NCBI RefSeq assembly: GCF_032598905.1
Contig: NZ_CP122458.1
Location: forward strand, 992,001 to 1,056,000
Length of the DNA stretch: 64,000 bases
DNA from: Streptomyces sp. 11x1
GTDB taxonomy: Bacteria > Actinomycetota > Actinomycetes > Streptomycetales > Streptomycetaceae
Direction of reading: 5' to 3'
Below are positions 37,981-46,309 of this stretch, piece by piece. Both the position numbers and the translations under genes were made by a program. Numbering within the stretch: position 1 is the first letter of the stretch; every line of letters starts with the position of its first letter. The notes under the pieces are model-generated. The model ran no database searches, was not told where the DNA came from, and worked only from the letters and a program-made list of their open reading frames with translations.

Positions 37981-39783
37981 CTATCCGTTGTCGGGCCGGT
38001 CGTCCTCCGGTTTCTTCTCCTGGGCTTCCTTCTCCTGGGCTTCCTTCTTCTCAGGGACTTCGCAGGTGATCTCGTCGCGCGGGGTGTAGTGGGTGCGGAA
38101 GGGCTCCCGCTTCACTTCCTTGCCGGCGTCGTAGAAGACCCGCTCGACGGTGACGTCGAACCCTTCGAGCGGCGTCTGCGGCACGCACTTCTCGTCGGTG
38201 CTGACCTTCTTGGCCGGCGGCTTCACGTCGGTCCGGGGGCCCTTCACCGACTTGATCTCGTCGTACTTCCGGGTGCCGAGGAACGTGACGGTCACCGAGG
38301 TGTCGGTGGACTCGGCCTGGATGTAGAGGGCCTTGCCGGAGTCGTTGGTGAACCTGAGGTCGAGGCTTCCCCAGGCGACCGTCGCCTCGCGGCCCTCCGG
38401 GTAGCGCTCGATGTAGAAGGAGTGGGCGCCGTACTCCACCGGCTCGACCCCCGCGAAGAACATCGCGTTGAACATGGTCGTGGCCACGGCGGAGACACCG
38501 CCGCCGGCTGCCTTCCTGAACTGGTCGTCGAGGATCATGACGCCCTCGACGAAGCCGTTGGCCTCGGTGCGCTGCCCCACGGTGCGGTTGAAGCTCCAGG
38601 TCTCGTCGGGTCTGACGAGGGAGCCGTTGATGAGTTCGGCGGCCCGGCCGATGTTCTTCGTGCGGTACGGGGCCTTCTCGAAGTTCACGGTGAAGGACGA
38701 CATCTTCTCCGTCAGGCCCAGCCGCGCCGCGTTCTCCCGGGTCACGTCCGGCTGGATCCGCCGTACGGCCACTTCCCCGGTACGGGCCGCGCCCGTCTCG
38801 GTGAGCAGCGGCAGCACGGCGCCGCTCAGCGCCTGGTCGGTGACCTCTGCGCCGGGCCGGGCGTCCTTCGCCGCCACGACCCGGTCACCGTCCAGCCCCA
38901 GTACGGCGTTCTCTGCCGTGGCGGTGACGCCGGCCAGGGGGCCCGCCACGGGCGGGGCGGAGCGCAGGCCCTTGCCGTCGAGCTTCGGGACCAGCTTGCC
39001 GGAGTCGTCCGGCCGCATCGTCAGGTGCCGGCCCACGACGGCGGGGGCGACCGTGAACCGGCTGCCGCCCGCGGTGAGGGTGACGGGCGCCGACATGGCC
39101 GGCCGCGCGAACTCGCGCACCGCCCGCCGCACCTCCGCCGCCTCCACCTTCGGCTCGGTCACACGTGCGGGCAGTGCCGTGGGCGGGTCCGCCGCGCCGA
39201 CCGGGTCCGCCGCGCCGCGCAGGAACGAGGTCCGCAGGGTGCCGACCGCATCGTCCACGTCCAGTGCGTAGCCCCGGTGCGGAGCGACCTGCTCGACCCG
39301 GCCGTCCTCGAAGGTCACGGCCCCGTCGCGGGCCCGCTGGTCGAGGGTCCTCGCCAGCTTCCCGAGAGCGGCGCGGGCCTTGCTCTCGTCCACGCGTACG
39401 ACCGGCTCGATGTCGCCGCCCGTACGGAAGAGACCGCCGATCAGGCCGACCGGGTCGCCGGCGGTGCGCGCCGCCCGGTCGACGGTCCGCTCGACGTCGA
39501 AGGCGAGTCCGGCCTGCCGGGGGTCGAGGGTCGCGCCGCGGTCGCCGACCTTCACGGGCAGCTGCCGCGAGCCGGCCGCCGTGAGACGGTCGTCCAGCTT
39601 GCGGATGGCTTCCGTGCGGCTGAGCCCCCCGATGTCCACGCCGCTCACGGTCGTACCCGCCTCGATCTCACCCCCCATGACGAGCAGGCCGGCCAGATAC
39701 AGGCCGCCGACACCGACAGTCAGCGCACCGCCCGCCAGGGCGAGGGGCGGTACGGAGGCTATTCGAGGGCGCATGGGGCGCAT
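37981..39783 (-). CDS. VanW-family protein with PG-binding-4-like domains
   Basis: This 600-residue protein has one N-terminal membrane segment, LALAGGALTVGVGGLYLAGL (about 14-33), then two repeats of a peptidoglycan-binding-4-like domain (about 45-280). The VanW domain (about 370-500) includes FNFxxAPYRTKNI-type sequence, INGSLVRPDETWSFNRTVGQ, GGGVSAVATTMFNAMFFAG and YPEGREATVAWGSLDLRFTN. The last ~30 residues are an acidic-basic repeat, EAQEKEAQEKK, coded by a 15-base direct repeat. VanW proteins are cell-surface proteins of uncertain biochemical role. ATG 39783 has GGGAGA nearby. Confidence 0.87.
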   Translation of the reverse strand: MRPMRPRIASVPPLALAGGALTVGVGGLYLAGLLVMGGEIEAGTTVSGVDIGGLSRTEAIRKLDDRLTAAGSRQLPVKVGDRGATLDPRQAGLAFDVERTVDRAARTAGDPVGLIGGLFRTGGDIEPVVRVDESKARAALGKLARTLDQRARDGAVTFEDGRVEQVAPHRGYALDVDDAVGTLRTSFLRGAADPVGAADPPTALPARVTEPKVEAAEVRRAVREFARPAMSAPVTLTAGGSRFTVAPAVVGRHLTMRPDDSGKLVPKLDGKGLRSAPPVAGPLAGVTATAENAVLGLDGDRVVAAKDARPGAEVTDQALSGAVLPLLTETGAARTGEVAVRRIQPDVTRENAARLGLTEKMSSFTVNFEKAPYRTKNIGRAAELINGSLVRPDETWSFNRTVGQRTEANGFVEGVMILDDQFRKAAGGGVSAVATTMFNAMFFAGVEPVEYGAHSFYIERYPEGREATVAWGSLDLRFTNDSGKALYIQAESTDTSVTVTFLGTRKYDEIKSVKGPRTDVKPPAKKVSTDEKCVPQTPLEGFDVTVERVFYDAGKEVKREPFRTHYTPRDEITCEVPEKKEAQEKEAQEKKPEDDRPDNG

Positions 39784-40172
39784 GGGTCTCCCGGGCCGGG
39801 GATCTGAGGGCGGCGGGCGGTGGGCTCGGCGGCACACCGCCGCGGACGGGGCAAGCACCTCAAGCTACCCATAACGTGCGATCGGATCATATGTCGCAGA
39901 TCACGCGCACCTTTCCTGGACCCGGCCCGGGCCACCCACCCTCCGTCGCAACGAAGACACATCACGGAGCGATAAACACCCTCGCACTGATTGTCACTGC
40001 TTCGAGGTAAGCATCTCGTCCGTCCGGTGGCTGCTGCCGATCCGGGAGCTAGGTTTTTCGCAGGTGAACGGATTCGCCGTGATCCGTCCCGTTCGTTGCC
40101 CGCCCCTCCCTGTCTCCCGGTCGGCGCACCCGTGTGCGCCGGACGACCCGTCGCGCAAGGAGAAAGCCCCCG
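39784..40172 (+). promoter_or_regulatory. Intergenic region with the promoter of the encapsulin operon
   Basis: This 389-base gap separates the divergent VanW and encapsulin genes. It holds an AT-rich patch, CGGATCATATGTCGCAGATC, at about 39881-39900 and another around GGAGCGATAAACACCC near 39965. The encapsulin ribosome site AAGGAG is at 40157-40162. I see no clear -35/-10 pair and no recognisable regulator site, so promoter placement is open. Confidence 0.35.
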
Positions 40173-41588
40173 ATGTCCGTCGACAGCGTCCCGGAAGCTC
40201 GGACCCCACCCGACGCGCCACGGCAGTCCCTGAGCACCGCCGCCGCCCGCAATCTCGCCACCACCACCAAGTCCGCTCCGCAGATGCAGGAGATCACCTC
40301 CCGCTGGTTGCTGCGGATGCTGCCCTGGGTGGAGGCCGCAGGCGGCACCTACCGGGTCAACCGACGGCTGCGCCACACCCTCGGCGACGGGCGCGTCGAG
40401 TTCGTCCAGGAGGGCGCCACGGTCCGGGTGATCCCCCGGGAACTCGGCGAGCTGGCCCTTCTGCGCGGATTCGACGACACGGACGTCCTCACCGCACTCG
40501 CCGACCGCTGCGCACAGCGCGACTTCGCGGCGGGCGAAGTCCTCGCCGAGCGCGGCAGCCCCGCAGACGGGATCCAGCTGATCGCCCACGGCCGGATCAG
40601 CCGGACCTCCGAGGGCAGGTACGGCGAAGAGGTCGCCGTCGAGGTGCTCGCGGACGGCGACCACTTCGGCGAGAAGGCGCTGACGGACTCCGATGTCCGC
40701 CACGACAGCACGTTCACCGCCGAGACCGCGGGCACCCTCCTCACCCTCTCCCGTGCCGACTTCGCCGCCGTCCAGGACTCCGCGCCCCACCTCCGGACCC
40801 ACGTCGACACGTTCGGCTCCCGCGCGCGACGGCGGCAGAACAAGCACGGTGAGGCCGAGATCGCGATGTCGGCCGGTCACGTCGGCGAGGCGGACCTGCC
40901 GGGCACCTTCGTCGACTACGAACTGGAGCCGCGCGAGTACGAACTCTCCGTCGCACAGACGATTTTGCGCATCCACACCCGGGTCGGTGACCTCTACAAC
41001 GGTCCGATGAACCAGAGCGAGGAGCAACTCAGGCTCACTGTCGAGGCACTGAGGGAACGTCAGGAACACGAGCTGATCAACAACCGTGAGTTCGGGCTGC
41101 TCCACAACGCCGACTTCAAGCAGCGCGTCCAGCCCCGCTCCGGCCCGCCGACGCCGGACGACATGGACAACCTGCTCTGCCGACGGCGCGGCACCAAACT
41201 GTTCCTCGCCCACCCCAGGACGATCGCCGCCATCGGGCGCGGCCTGAACGCCTGCGGTCTGCACCCCGACCACGTCGACCTCGGCGGGCAGTCCGTGCCC
41301 GCCTGGCGCGGAGTGCCCATCCTGCCCTGCGGCAAGATCCCGATCAGCAAGGAGCAGACGAGCTCCATCATCGCGATGCGCACGGGTGAGAAGAACCAGG
41401 GCGTCATCGGCCTGCGGCAGACCGGGCTCCCGGACGAGTACGAAGAGGGCCTCTCCGTGCGGTTCATGGGCATCAACGAACAGGCGATCATCTCCTACCT
41501 CGTCAGCACCTACTTCTCCGCCGCGGTGCTGCTGCCCGACGCCCTCGGCGTGCTGGAGAACGTCCAGATCGCGGCCGGGCCGCGCTGA
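40173..41588 (+). CDS. Family 2B encapsulin shell protein with cyclic-nucleotide-binding-like domain
   Basis: This 471-residue protein is a virus-derived (HK97-fold) shell protein of the family 2B encapsulins, which self-assemble into closed protein compartments. The N-arm and first shell part (about 1-85) contain [20 protein letters not shown] and [21 protein letters not shown] cyclic-nucleotide-binding-like domain is inserted (about 88-205: [41 protein letters not shown]). The rest (about 206-471) is the shell fold, with [40 protein letters not shown] and [23 protein letters not shown] 40173 has AAGGAG. It was formerly easy to mistake for a Crp-type regulator, but it has no helix-turn-helix. 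The next two genes identify the cargo. Confidence 0.92.
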   Translation: MSVDSVPEARTPPDAPRQSLSTAAARNLATTTKSAPQMQEITSRWLLRMLPWVEAAGGTYRVNRRLRHTLGDGRVEFVQEGATVRVIPRELGELALLRGFDDTDVLTALADRCAQRDFAAGEVLAERGSPADGIQLIAHGRISRTSEGRYGEEVAVEVLADGDHFGEKALTDSDVRHDSTFTAETAGTLLTLSRADFAAVQDSAPHLRTHVDTFGSRARRRQNKHGEAEIAMSAGHVGEADLPGTFVDYELEPREYELSVAQTILRIHTRVGDLYNGPMNQSEEQLRLTVEALRERQEHELINNREFGLLHNADFKQRVQPRSGPPTPDDMDNLLCRRRGTKLFLAHPRTIAAIGRGLNACGLHPDHVDLGGQSVPAWRGVPILPCGKIPISKEQTSSIIAMRTGEKNQGVIGLRQTGLPDEYEEGLSVRFMGINEQAIISYLVSTYFSAAVLLPDALGVLENVQIAAGPR

Positions 41589-41760
41589 GTCCGGTTCCAC
41601 GCCGGTCCACGCCCGTCCGCGGTTCTACGCCCACCCCGCCCGCGTCCGGCCGCCGTACGCCCCCATACGCCCGCACGCCCATACGCCCATCACCCGCATG
41701 CCCTCGCGCCCATACGCCCGCAAGTCGGAGCACCCACCCCACCGCAGCAAGGAGCCACCG
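41589..41760 (+). repeat. Gap with three copies of CCCATACGCCC
   Basis: The 172 bases between the encapsulin and synthase genes are unusually C-rich on the + strand. They contain the 11-mer CCCATACGCCC three times (41662-41672, 41678-41688, 41709-41719) and a related CGTACGCCC. The synthase ribosome site AAGGAG is at 41749-41754. The strand bias would leave an unstructured leader RNA. No gene is seen. Confidence 0.6.
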
Positions 41761-43119
41761 ATGCCCGACTCCGGGCCCCTCGGATCATCACCCCCTGAGC
41801 AGCGGCCGTCACCGCCCACAGCTGTGCCGGACGCCCCCGTCCCGGTGGTCACGGACCCTCCGGTCGCACCGACCCCCTCCGGCTTTCTGGCATCACTGCA
41901 CCCGCCGGTCACGCTTCCCTCCCCGCCACCGCCGACGCCAGTGTCTCCGCCCTCCCCGGCTCCGGCGCCCGCCGGCGCCGTACCGGAGGTGCCTGCCACG
42001 ACGGCGGCCGACCCCGGCTCCGCCCTCCGGGCGGTCCTACGGGGGCCGACCGGGCCGGGCACGGCCTCGCTCGCCGTGGCCGGACGGTACGGCCCGCCAC
42101 TCCCGCATCCGCAGCCCCCGGCACCCGCTCCGTCCGCCGAGGGGCGCGCGGTCCCCGGCCTCTACCACCACCCCGTCCCGGAGCCCGATCCCGCACGCGT
42201 CGAGGAGGTGAGCCGCCGGATCAAGCGCTGGGCCGAGGACGAGGTCCAGCTCTATCCCGAGGAGTGGGAGGGGCAGTTCGACGGTTTCTCCGTCGGCCGT
42301 TACATGGTCGGCTGCCACCCGGACGCCCCCACCGTCGACCACCTGATGCTCGCCACGCGGCTGATGGTCGCGGAGAACGCGGTGGACGACTGCTACTGCG
42401 AGGACCACGGCGGGTCGCCCGTCGGTCTCGGCGGGCGCCTCCTCCTCGCGCACACCGCGCTCGACCACTTCCACACCACCGCGGAGTACGCGCCGGCGTG
42501 GCAGGAATCCCTCGCCTCGGACGCCCCACGCCGGGCGTACGACAGCGCGATGGACTACTTCGTCCGCGCTGCCACGCCCTCCCAGGCCGACCGCTACCGG
42601 CACGACATGGCCCGGCTGCACATGGGCTACCTCGCCGAGGCCGCCTGGGCGCAGACCGGTCACGTTCCGGAGGTGTGGGAGTACCTGGCGATGCGCCAGT
42701 TCAACAACTTCCGCCCCTGCCCCACGATCACCGACTCCGTCGGCGGCTACGAACTGCCCGCGGACCTGCACGCCCGGCCGGACATGCAACGGGTCATCGC
42801 CCTGGCCGGCAACGCGACCACCATCGTCAACGACCTCTACTCGTACACCAAGGAACTCGACAGCCCGGGCCATCACCTGAACCTGCCGGTGGTGCTGGCG
42901 GAACGCGAGCGGCTCTCCGAGCGAGACGCCTATCTGAAGGCCGTCGAGGTCCACAACGAACTCCAGCACGCCTTCGAGGCCGCCGCGGCGGAACTCGCGC
43001 AGGCCTGCCCCGTGCCGACCGTGCTGCGTTTCCTCAAAGGCGTGGCCGCCTGGGTCGACGGAAACCACGACTGGCACCGCACCAATACCTACCGCTACAG
43101 CCTGCCCGATTTCTGGTAA
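41761..43119 (+). CDS. 2-Methylisoborneol synthase (encapsulin cargo)
   Basis: This 452-residue class I terpene cyclase converts 2-methylgeranyl diphosphate to the odorant 2-methylisoborneol. The catalytic domain (about 130-452) has the aspartate-rich magnesium motif ENAVDDCYCEDHGG near residue 205, the second metal motif NDLYSYTKE near residue 357 and the end RTNTYRYSLPDFW. The first ~125 residues are Pro/Ala/Ser-rich with almost no predicted fold (SPPEQRPSPPTAVPDAPVPV, PPPPTPVSPPSPAPAPA). In family 2B encapsulin systems such disordered N-termini direct cargo loading. ATG 41761 has AAGGAG. It is placed between the shell gene and the methyltransferase that makes its substrate. Confidence 0.95.
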   Translation: MPDSGPLGSSPPEQRPSPPTAVPDAPVPVVTDPPVAPTPSGFLASLHPPVTLPSPPPPTPVSPPSPAPAPAGAVPEVPATTAADPGSALRAVLRGPTGPGTASLAVAGRYGPPLPHPQPPAPAPSAEGRAVPGLYHHPVPEPDPARVEEVSRRIKRWAEDEVQLYPEEWEGQFDGFSVGRYMVGCHPDAPTVDHLMLATRLMVAENAVDDCYCEDHGGSPVGLGGRLLLAHTALDHFHTTAEYAPAWQESLASDAPRRAYDSAMDYFVRAATPSQADRYRHDMARLHMGYLAEAAWAQTGHVPEVWEYLAMRQFNNFRPCPTITDSVGGYELPADLHARPDMQRVIALAGNATTIVNDLYSYTKELDSPGHHLNLPVVLAERERLSERDAYLKAVEVHNELQHAFEAAAAELAQACPVPTVLRFLKGVAAWVDGNHDWHRTNTYRYSLPDFW

Positions 43120-43133
43120 TGAGAAGAACGGAT

Positions 43134-44042
43134 ATGTCTATGACCACTGAAACGACCTCCACCCCTTCCTCCGCCACCGTCACCACCACGGCCACCGCGA
43201 AGATCCCGGCCCCGGCGACCCCGTACCAGGAGGACATCGCCCGTTACTGGAACAACGAGGCGCGCCCCGTCAACCTCCGACTCGGTGACGTGGACGGCCT
43301 TTACCACCACCACTACGGCATCGGCGCCGTCGACCATGCCGCGCTCGGGGACCCGGCGGACAGCGAGTACGAGAAGAAGCTCATCGCGGAGCTGCACCGA
43401 CTGGAGTCGGCCCAGGCGGAGTTCCTCATGGACCACCTCGGCACCGTCGGCCCCGAAGACACCCTCGTCGACGCCGGCTGCGGGCGCGGCGGGTCCATGG
43501 TCATGGCCCACCGTCGCTTCGGCAGCAAGGTCGAGGGCGTCACGCTGTCGGCCACCCAGGCCGAATTCGGCAACAGGCGCGCGCGGGAACTGCGTATCGA
43601 GGACCACGTCCGCTCCCGCGTGTGCAACATGCTGGACACGCCGTTCGAGAAGGGCAGCATCGCGGCCTCGTGGAACAACGAGTCGACCATGTACGTCGAC
43701 CTCCACGATCTGTTCGCCGAGCACTCCCGCATCCTGAGGCCGGGCGGGCGGTACGTGACCATCACCGGCTGCTGGAACCCCCGTTACGGCCAGCCGTCGA
43801 AGTGGGTCTCGCAGATCAACGCCCACTTCGAGTGCAACATCCACTCCCGCCGTGAGTACCTGCGCGCCATGTCCGACAACCGGCTGGTACCGCACACGAT
43901 CATCGACCTCACCCCGCAGACGCTGCCCTACTGGGAGCTGCGGGCCACGTCCTCCCTGGTCACGGGGATCGAGGAGGCGTTCATCGAGTCCTACCGGGAC
44001 GGCTCCTTCCAATACGTCCTGATCGCCGCCGACCGCGTATGA
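43134..44042 (+). CDS. Geranyl diphosphate 2-C-methyltransferase
   Basis: This ~302-residue SAM-dependent methyltransferase adds a methyl group to C2 of geranyl diphosphate, the first step to 2-methylisoborneol. After a Thr-rich N-terminus (about 1-30) come YWNNEARPVNLRLGDVDGLY and HHHYGIG, the SAM motif LVDAGCGRGGSMVMAHRRFG near residue 112, and a C-terminal aromatic-rich pocket with TMYVDLHDLF and GCWNPRYGQPSKWVSQIN. Starts at 43119, 43134 and 43140 are in frame; 43134 has GAGAAG seven bases upstream. The 43119 ATG overlaps the synthase stop (TAATG). A terminator hairpin follows at once. Confidence 0.94.
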   Translation: MSMTTETTSTPSSATVTTTATAKIPAPATPYQEDIARYWNNEARPVNLRLGDVDGLYHHHYGIGAVDHAALGDPADSEYEKKLIAELHRLESAQAEFLMDHLGTVGPEDTLVDAGCGRGGSMVMAHRRFGSKVEGVTLSATQAEFGNRRARELRIEDHVRSRVCNMLDTPFEKGSIAASWNNESTMYVDLHDLFAEHSRILRPGGRYVTITGCWNPRYGQPSKWVSQINAHFECNIHSRREYLRAMSDNRLVPHTIIDLTPQTLPYWELRATSSLVTGIEEAFIESYRDGSFQYVLIAADRV

Positions 44043-44050
44043 CCCACCCT

Positions 44051-44089
44051 CGCGGGGCCGAACCCGTTTTCCCTACGGACGGCCCCGCG
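44051..44089 (+). terminator. Terminator of the 2-methylisoborneol operon
   Basis: Perfect arms CGCGGGGCCG (44051-44060) and CGGCCCCGCG (44080-44089) flank a 19-base loop that includes TTTTCCC. The hairpin starts 8 bases after the methyltransferase stop. Confidence 0.7.
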
Positions 44090-44501
44090 ATAGTCATCGC
44101 CGCGGCCCCGCCGATGTCGCAGAGCGCGCCACAAGCAGCGCAACAGCCGCAGCACACGGGCCTGACCGCCACCGGCCCCGCGTAGCGCTCCCACGGTCGA
44201 CAACGTCCTGACCCGCAACAACCAGGTCCTGTCCGGGCGATCATGTACGGAACGAGATGATCAGGGCTGCCGCGGAACTGTCACCGCACCGGACCGTGGC
44301 CGTGCTGCGCCTTCCCGCACAGGACGCCTGCAGCGACGCCCGCCGCCGCTACGCCGACGACGTACGTGCTCTCCTTCAGCCCTGGCACGCCCTGGAGGCC
44401 CACCGCCCGCTGGGCTTCAGGATGCGGCCGCGGATCGGTCGGGATCCGCGTGCCAGAATGGAGAAGTCCGTTCTCCGTCCCGGTTTCTTCGAGGTTCCGC
44501 C
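44090..44501 (+). other. Gap between terminator and TetR gene
   Basis: No convincing gene is seen here. A short + frame from ATG 44257 reads MIRAAAELSPHRTVAVLRLP and then QDACSDARRRYADDVRALLQ, with moderate codon bias, before it runs into the TetR gene in another frame. I cannot assign it, and it may be a gene remnant. The right end contains the likely TetR operator at 44460-44476. Confidence 0.3.
44460..44476. promoter_or_regulatory. Candidate TetR operator
   Basis: The sequence GGAGAAGTCCGTTCTCC is an inverted repeat (GGAGAA and TTCTCC, 5-base spacer) centred 34 bases before the GTG start of the TetR gene at 44502. Position and form fit autoregulation. Confidence 0.55.
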
Positions 44502-45128
44502 GTGTCCCAGCCCGTCGGCCGTGTGCCCCAGCGACGTAACGCACGGTCCAACCGGGCGCGCATCCTGGCCACCGCGCGTCAGGAGCTGGGGCGGAATCCC
44601 GACATCACCCTGGAGGAGCTGGCCCGCGCCTCCGGTGTCGTACGGCGCACCCTGTTCGGGCACTTCCCCGGACGGGCGGCGCTGCTCGAGGCTCTGGCCG
44701 ACGAGGCCTCGGAGGCGCTTCAGGCCGCCGTTGCGGTCGGGGCGGGGGCGACGGAACCGGCCGATCGGGCGCTCGCACACTTCACGTTGTCGCTGTGGCC
44801 CGTGGGCGATCGCTATCGGATGCTCCTGGCGCTGGCTCGACGGGACCTCGGCATGGACCGTGTCGCCGGGATCCTGGAGCCCGCCCGGGTCAGGGTCACG
44901 GCCATCGTGGAGCGGGGACAGCGGGACGGCGTCTTCCACTCCCACCTGCCGGCGCCGGTGCTGAGCGCCGGCCTGGAGGCGATGACGGTCGCCCTCCTGG
45001 AAGAAGTCAACGCCGGGGCGCTGGAGGAGGACGGCACCCGGGTTGCCGTCACCACGCTCATCGCGGCCGGTGTGCCGGAGAAGCGTGCGCGGATCGTCGT
45101 CGACGAAGTGGCCGCCGCCGAGGGCTGA
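44502..45128 (+). CDS. TetR-family transcriptional regulator
   Basis: This 208-residue regulator has an N-terminal helix-turn-helix (about 18-65: RSNRARILATARQELGRNPD, ITLEELARASGVVRRTLFGHF) and a helical C-terminal ligand domain of the type seen in drug or metabolite-sensing TetR proteins. It begins at GTG 44502. An inverted repeat in front suggests it represses itself. The gene that follows is a decayed kinase, so no clear target is adjacent. Confidence 0.88.
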   Translation: MSQPVGRVPQRRNARSNRARILATARQELGRNPDITLEELARASGVVRRTLFGHFPGRAALLEALADEASEALQAAVAVGAGATEPADRALAHFTLSLWPVGDRYRMLLALARRDLGMDRVAGILEPARVRVTAIVERGQRDGVFHSHLPAPVLSAGLEAMTVALLEEVNAGALEEDGTRVAVTTLIAAGVPEKRARIVVDEVAAAEG

Positions 45129-45171
45129 GGCCGCACACACAGTTCGACGCGACCCCGGCGCAAACGCGCCG

Positions 45172-45590
45172 GTGGCGGTCCTCGGCGACAGGTACGGAAC
45201 TGCGGCTTCTGCTCGGCTCCGGAGGCACGGCCGAGGTGCATCTCGCGCACGATCTCCGGCTCGACCGGGGCGTCACGGTGAAGACACCGCGCACCGACCT
45301 CGCCCACGATCCGGCACTCCAGGAGCGGTTCCGGCGGGAGGCCCAGTCCATCGCTTCGCTCAACCACCCGGCCATCGCCCCCGTCTACGACACGGGTGAA
45401 CACCTCTTCTACGGGGCGCAGTTGGTAATCGGCGCCGCGCGGTACCTCTCCCCGGAGCAGGCGATGGGGGAGGAACCGCAACCGCCGAGTCTCCACCATC
45501 CCGAGGTCGGCCCGCGGGTCGACGCGATCGTCCTGCGGGCCCTGACGAAGGCCCCCGCGTACCGCTACCAGTCCGCGCAGGTATGTGAGT
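45172..45590 (+). pseudogene. Ser/Thr protein kinase, decayed (two internal deletions, one frameshift)
   Basis: The remnants follow a PknB-type kinase in order. VLGDRY is followed by a one-base shift to ELRLLLGSGGTAEVHLAHDL, then VTVKTPRTDLAHDP, FRREAQSIASLNHPAIAPVY and DTGEHLFYG. At that point about 90 residues, including the HRD catalytic loop and DFG, are missing. The frame resumes at VIGAARYLSPEQAMGEE. A second gap of about 60 residues follows, then VDAIVLRALTKAPAYRYQSA. Both deletions keep the frame. With no catalytic loop it cannot be an active kinase. Confidence 0.75.
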
Positions 45591-45594
45591 GCCC

Positions 45595-46307
45595 CGACCC
45601 GGACGAGGCGGCGTCCGATCATCACACCGCGTCCTTGGGGGCGTTGCTGATCGGCGCCGTCGCGGTCGACCGGATCGCCGCGGGTCGCGCGGGAGTCGTA
45701 CGGCCAAGGCCTTTTCAGGACGGCATGGGAACCGTCGATCGCCCATCGGTTCACGTCAGCGGCTTCCCTGTGCTGCCCCAGCTCGCCGAGGGACGTCTGG
45801 ATCACGTCGACCTCACCGCCCACGACATCCCCGCGAACAGCACGACACGGCCCCTGCCGGTGACGAGGCTTACGGTCGGGATGGACGGGCCGAGGACCTC
45901 GGGGAGCGCCGGCGAGGCACACGCCCGGAGTGTTCGGGCGACCGCCCACCTGTCCCACGCGGACGTGTCGAGCGCGCTCGGCGTGCAGGTGTCGCAGGGT
46001 GACGAGTCCGGCCGGATCGACGCGACCGCGAGTCTGCCGCTCGTCGGCGATGTGACCGTGAGCGCGGCGGTCTCGGCGGCGAACGGCAATCGCGTCGGCT
46101 TCACGGATGTACGTGCGGAGCAGAGTGAACTGCTTCCCCCCGCCCCCCGCTGAAAGCCTGCTCGACAAGGCCCTGGACGAGCCCGTTCCGCTGCAGAACG
46201 TGCCCGGAGGGCTCCGTCTGCGGTCGGTCACCACCACCGAGGACGGGATCGACGCCCGCTTCACGGGCAGCTCGCTCACGTTCCGCCCGGACTCGTCGTC
46301 CGGGTGA
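45595..46307 (+). pseudogene. DUF2993 (LmeA-like) lipid-binding protein, frameshifted
   Basis: An N-terminal hydrophobic segment, ALLIGAVAVDRIAAGRAG, is followed by the DUF2993 core: VHVSGFPVLPQLAEGRLDHV, DLTAHDIP, HLSHADVSSALGVQVSQGD and VSAAVSAANGNRVGFTDVRA. The frame stops at 46151 after a run of C. Shifted by one base it continues AESLLDKALDEPVPLQNVPG, LRLRSVTTTEDGIDARFTGS to 46307. DUF2993 proteins are membrane-anchored and bind lipids. The 5' end is joined in frame to the kinase remnant. Either decay or a sequencing slip in the C run near 46135-46148 would explain the break. Confidence 0.7.
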
Positions 46308-46309
46308 GG

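Noticed and set aside
40432..40790. Crp/Fnr-type transcription regulator
   Set aside because: The cyclic-nucleotide-like domain is embedded in a 471-residue protein with no helix-turn-helix and with shell-fold sequence on both sides; the encapsulin reading explains the whole protein.
41640..41725. CRISPR array or operator array from the CATACGCCC repeats
   Set aside because: There are three imperfectly spaced 11-mers with no spacer-length regularity; this is low-complexity spacer DNA.
44090..44501. Additional gene of the 2-methylisoborneol operon
   Set aside because: It lies beyond the terminator hairpin, and the only open frame is short and unrecognisable.
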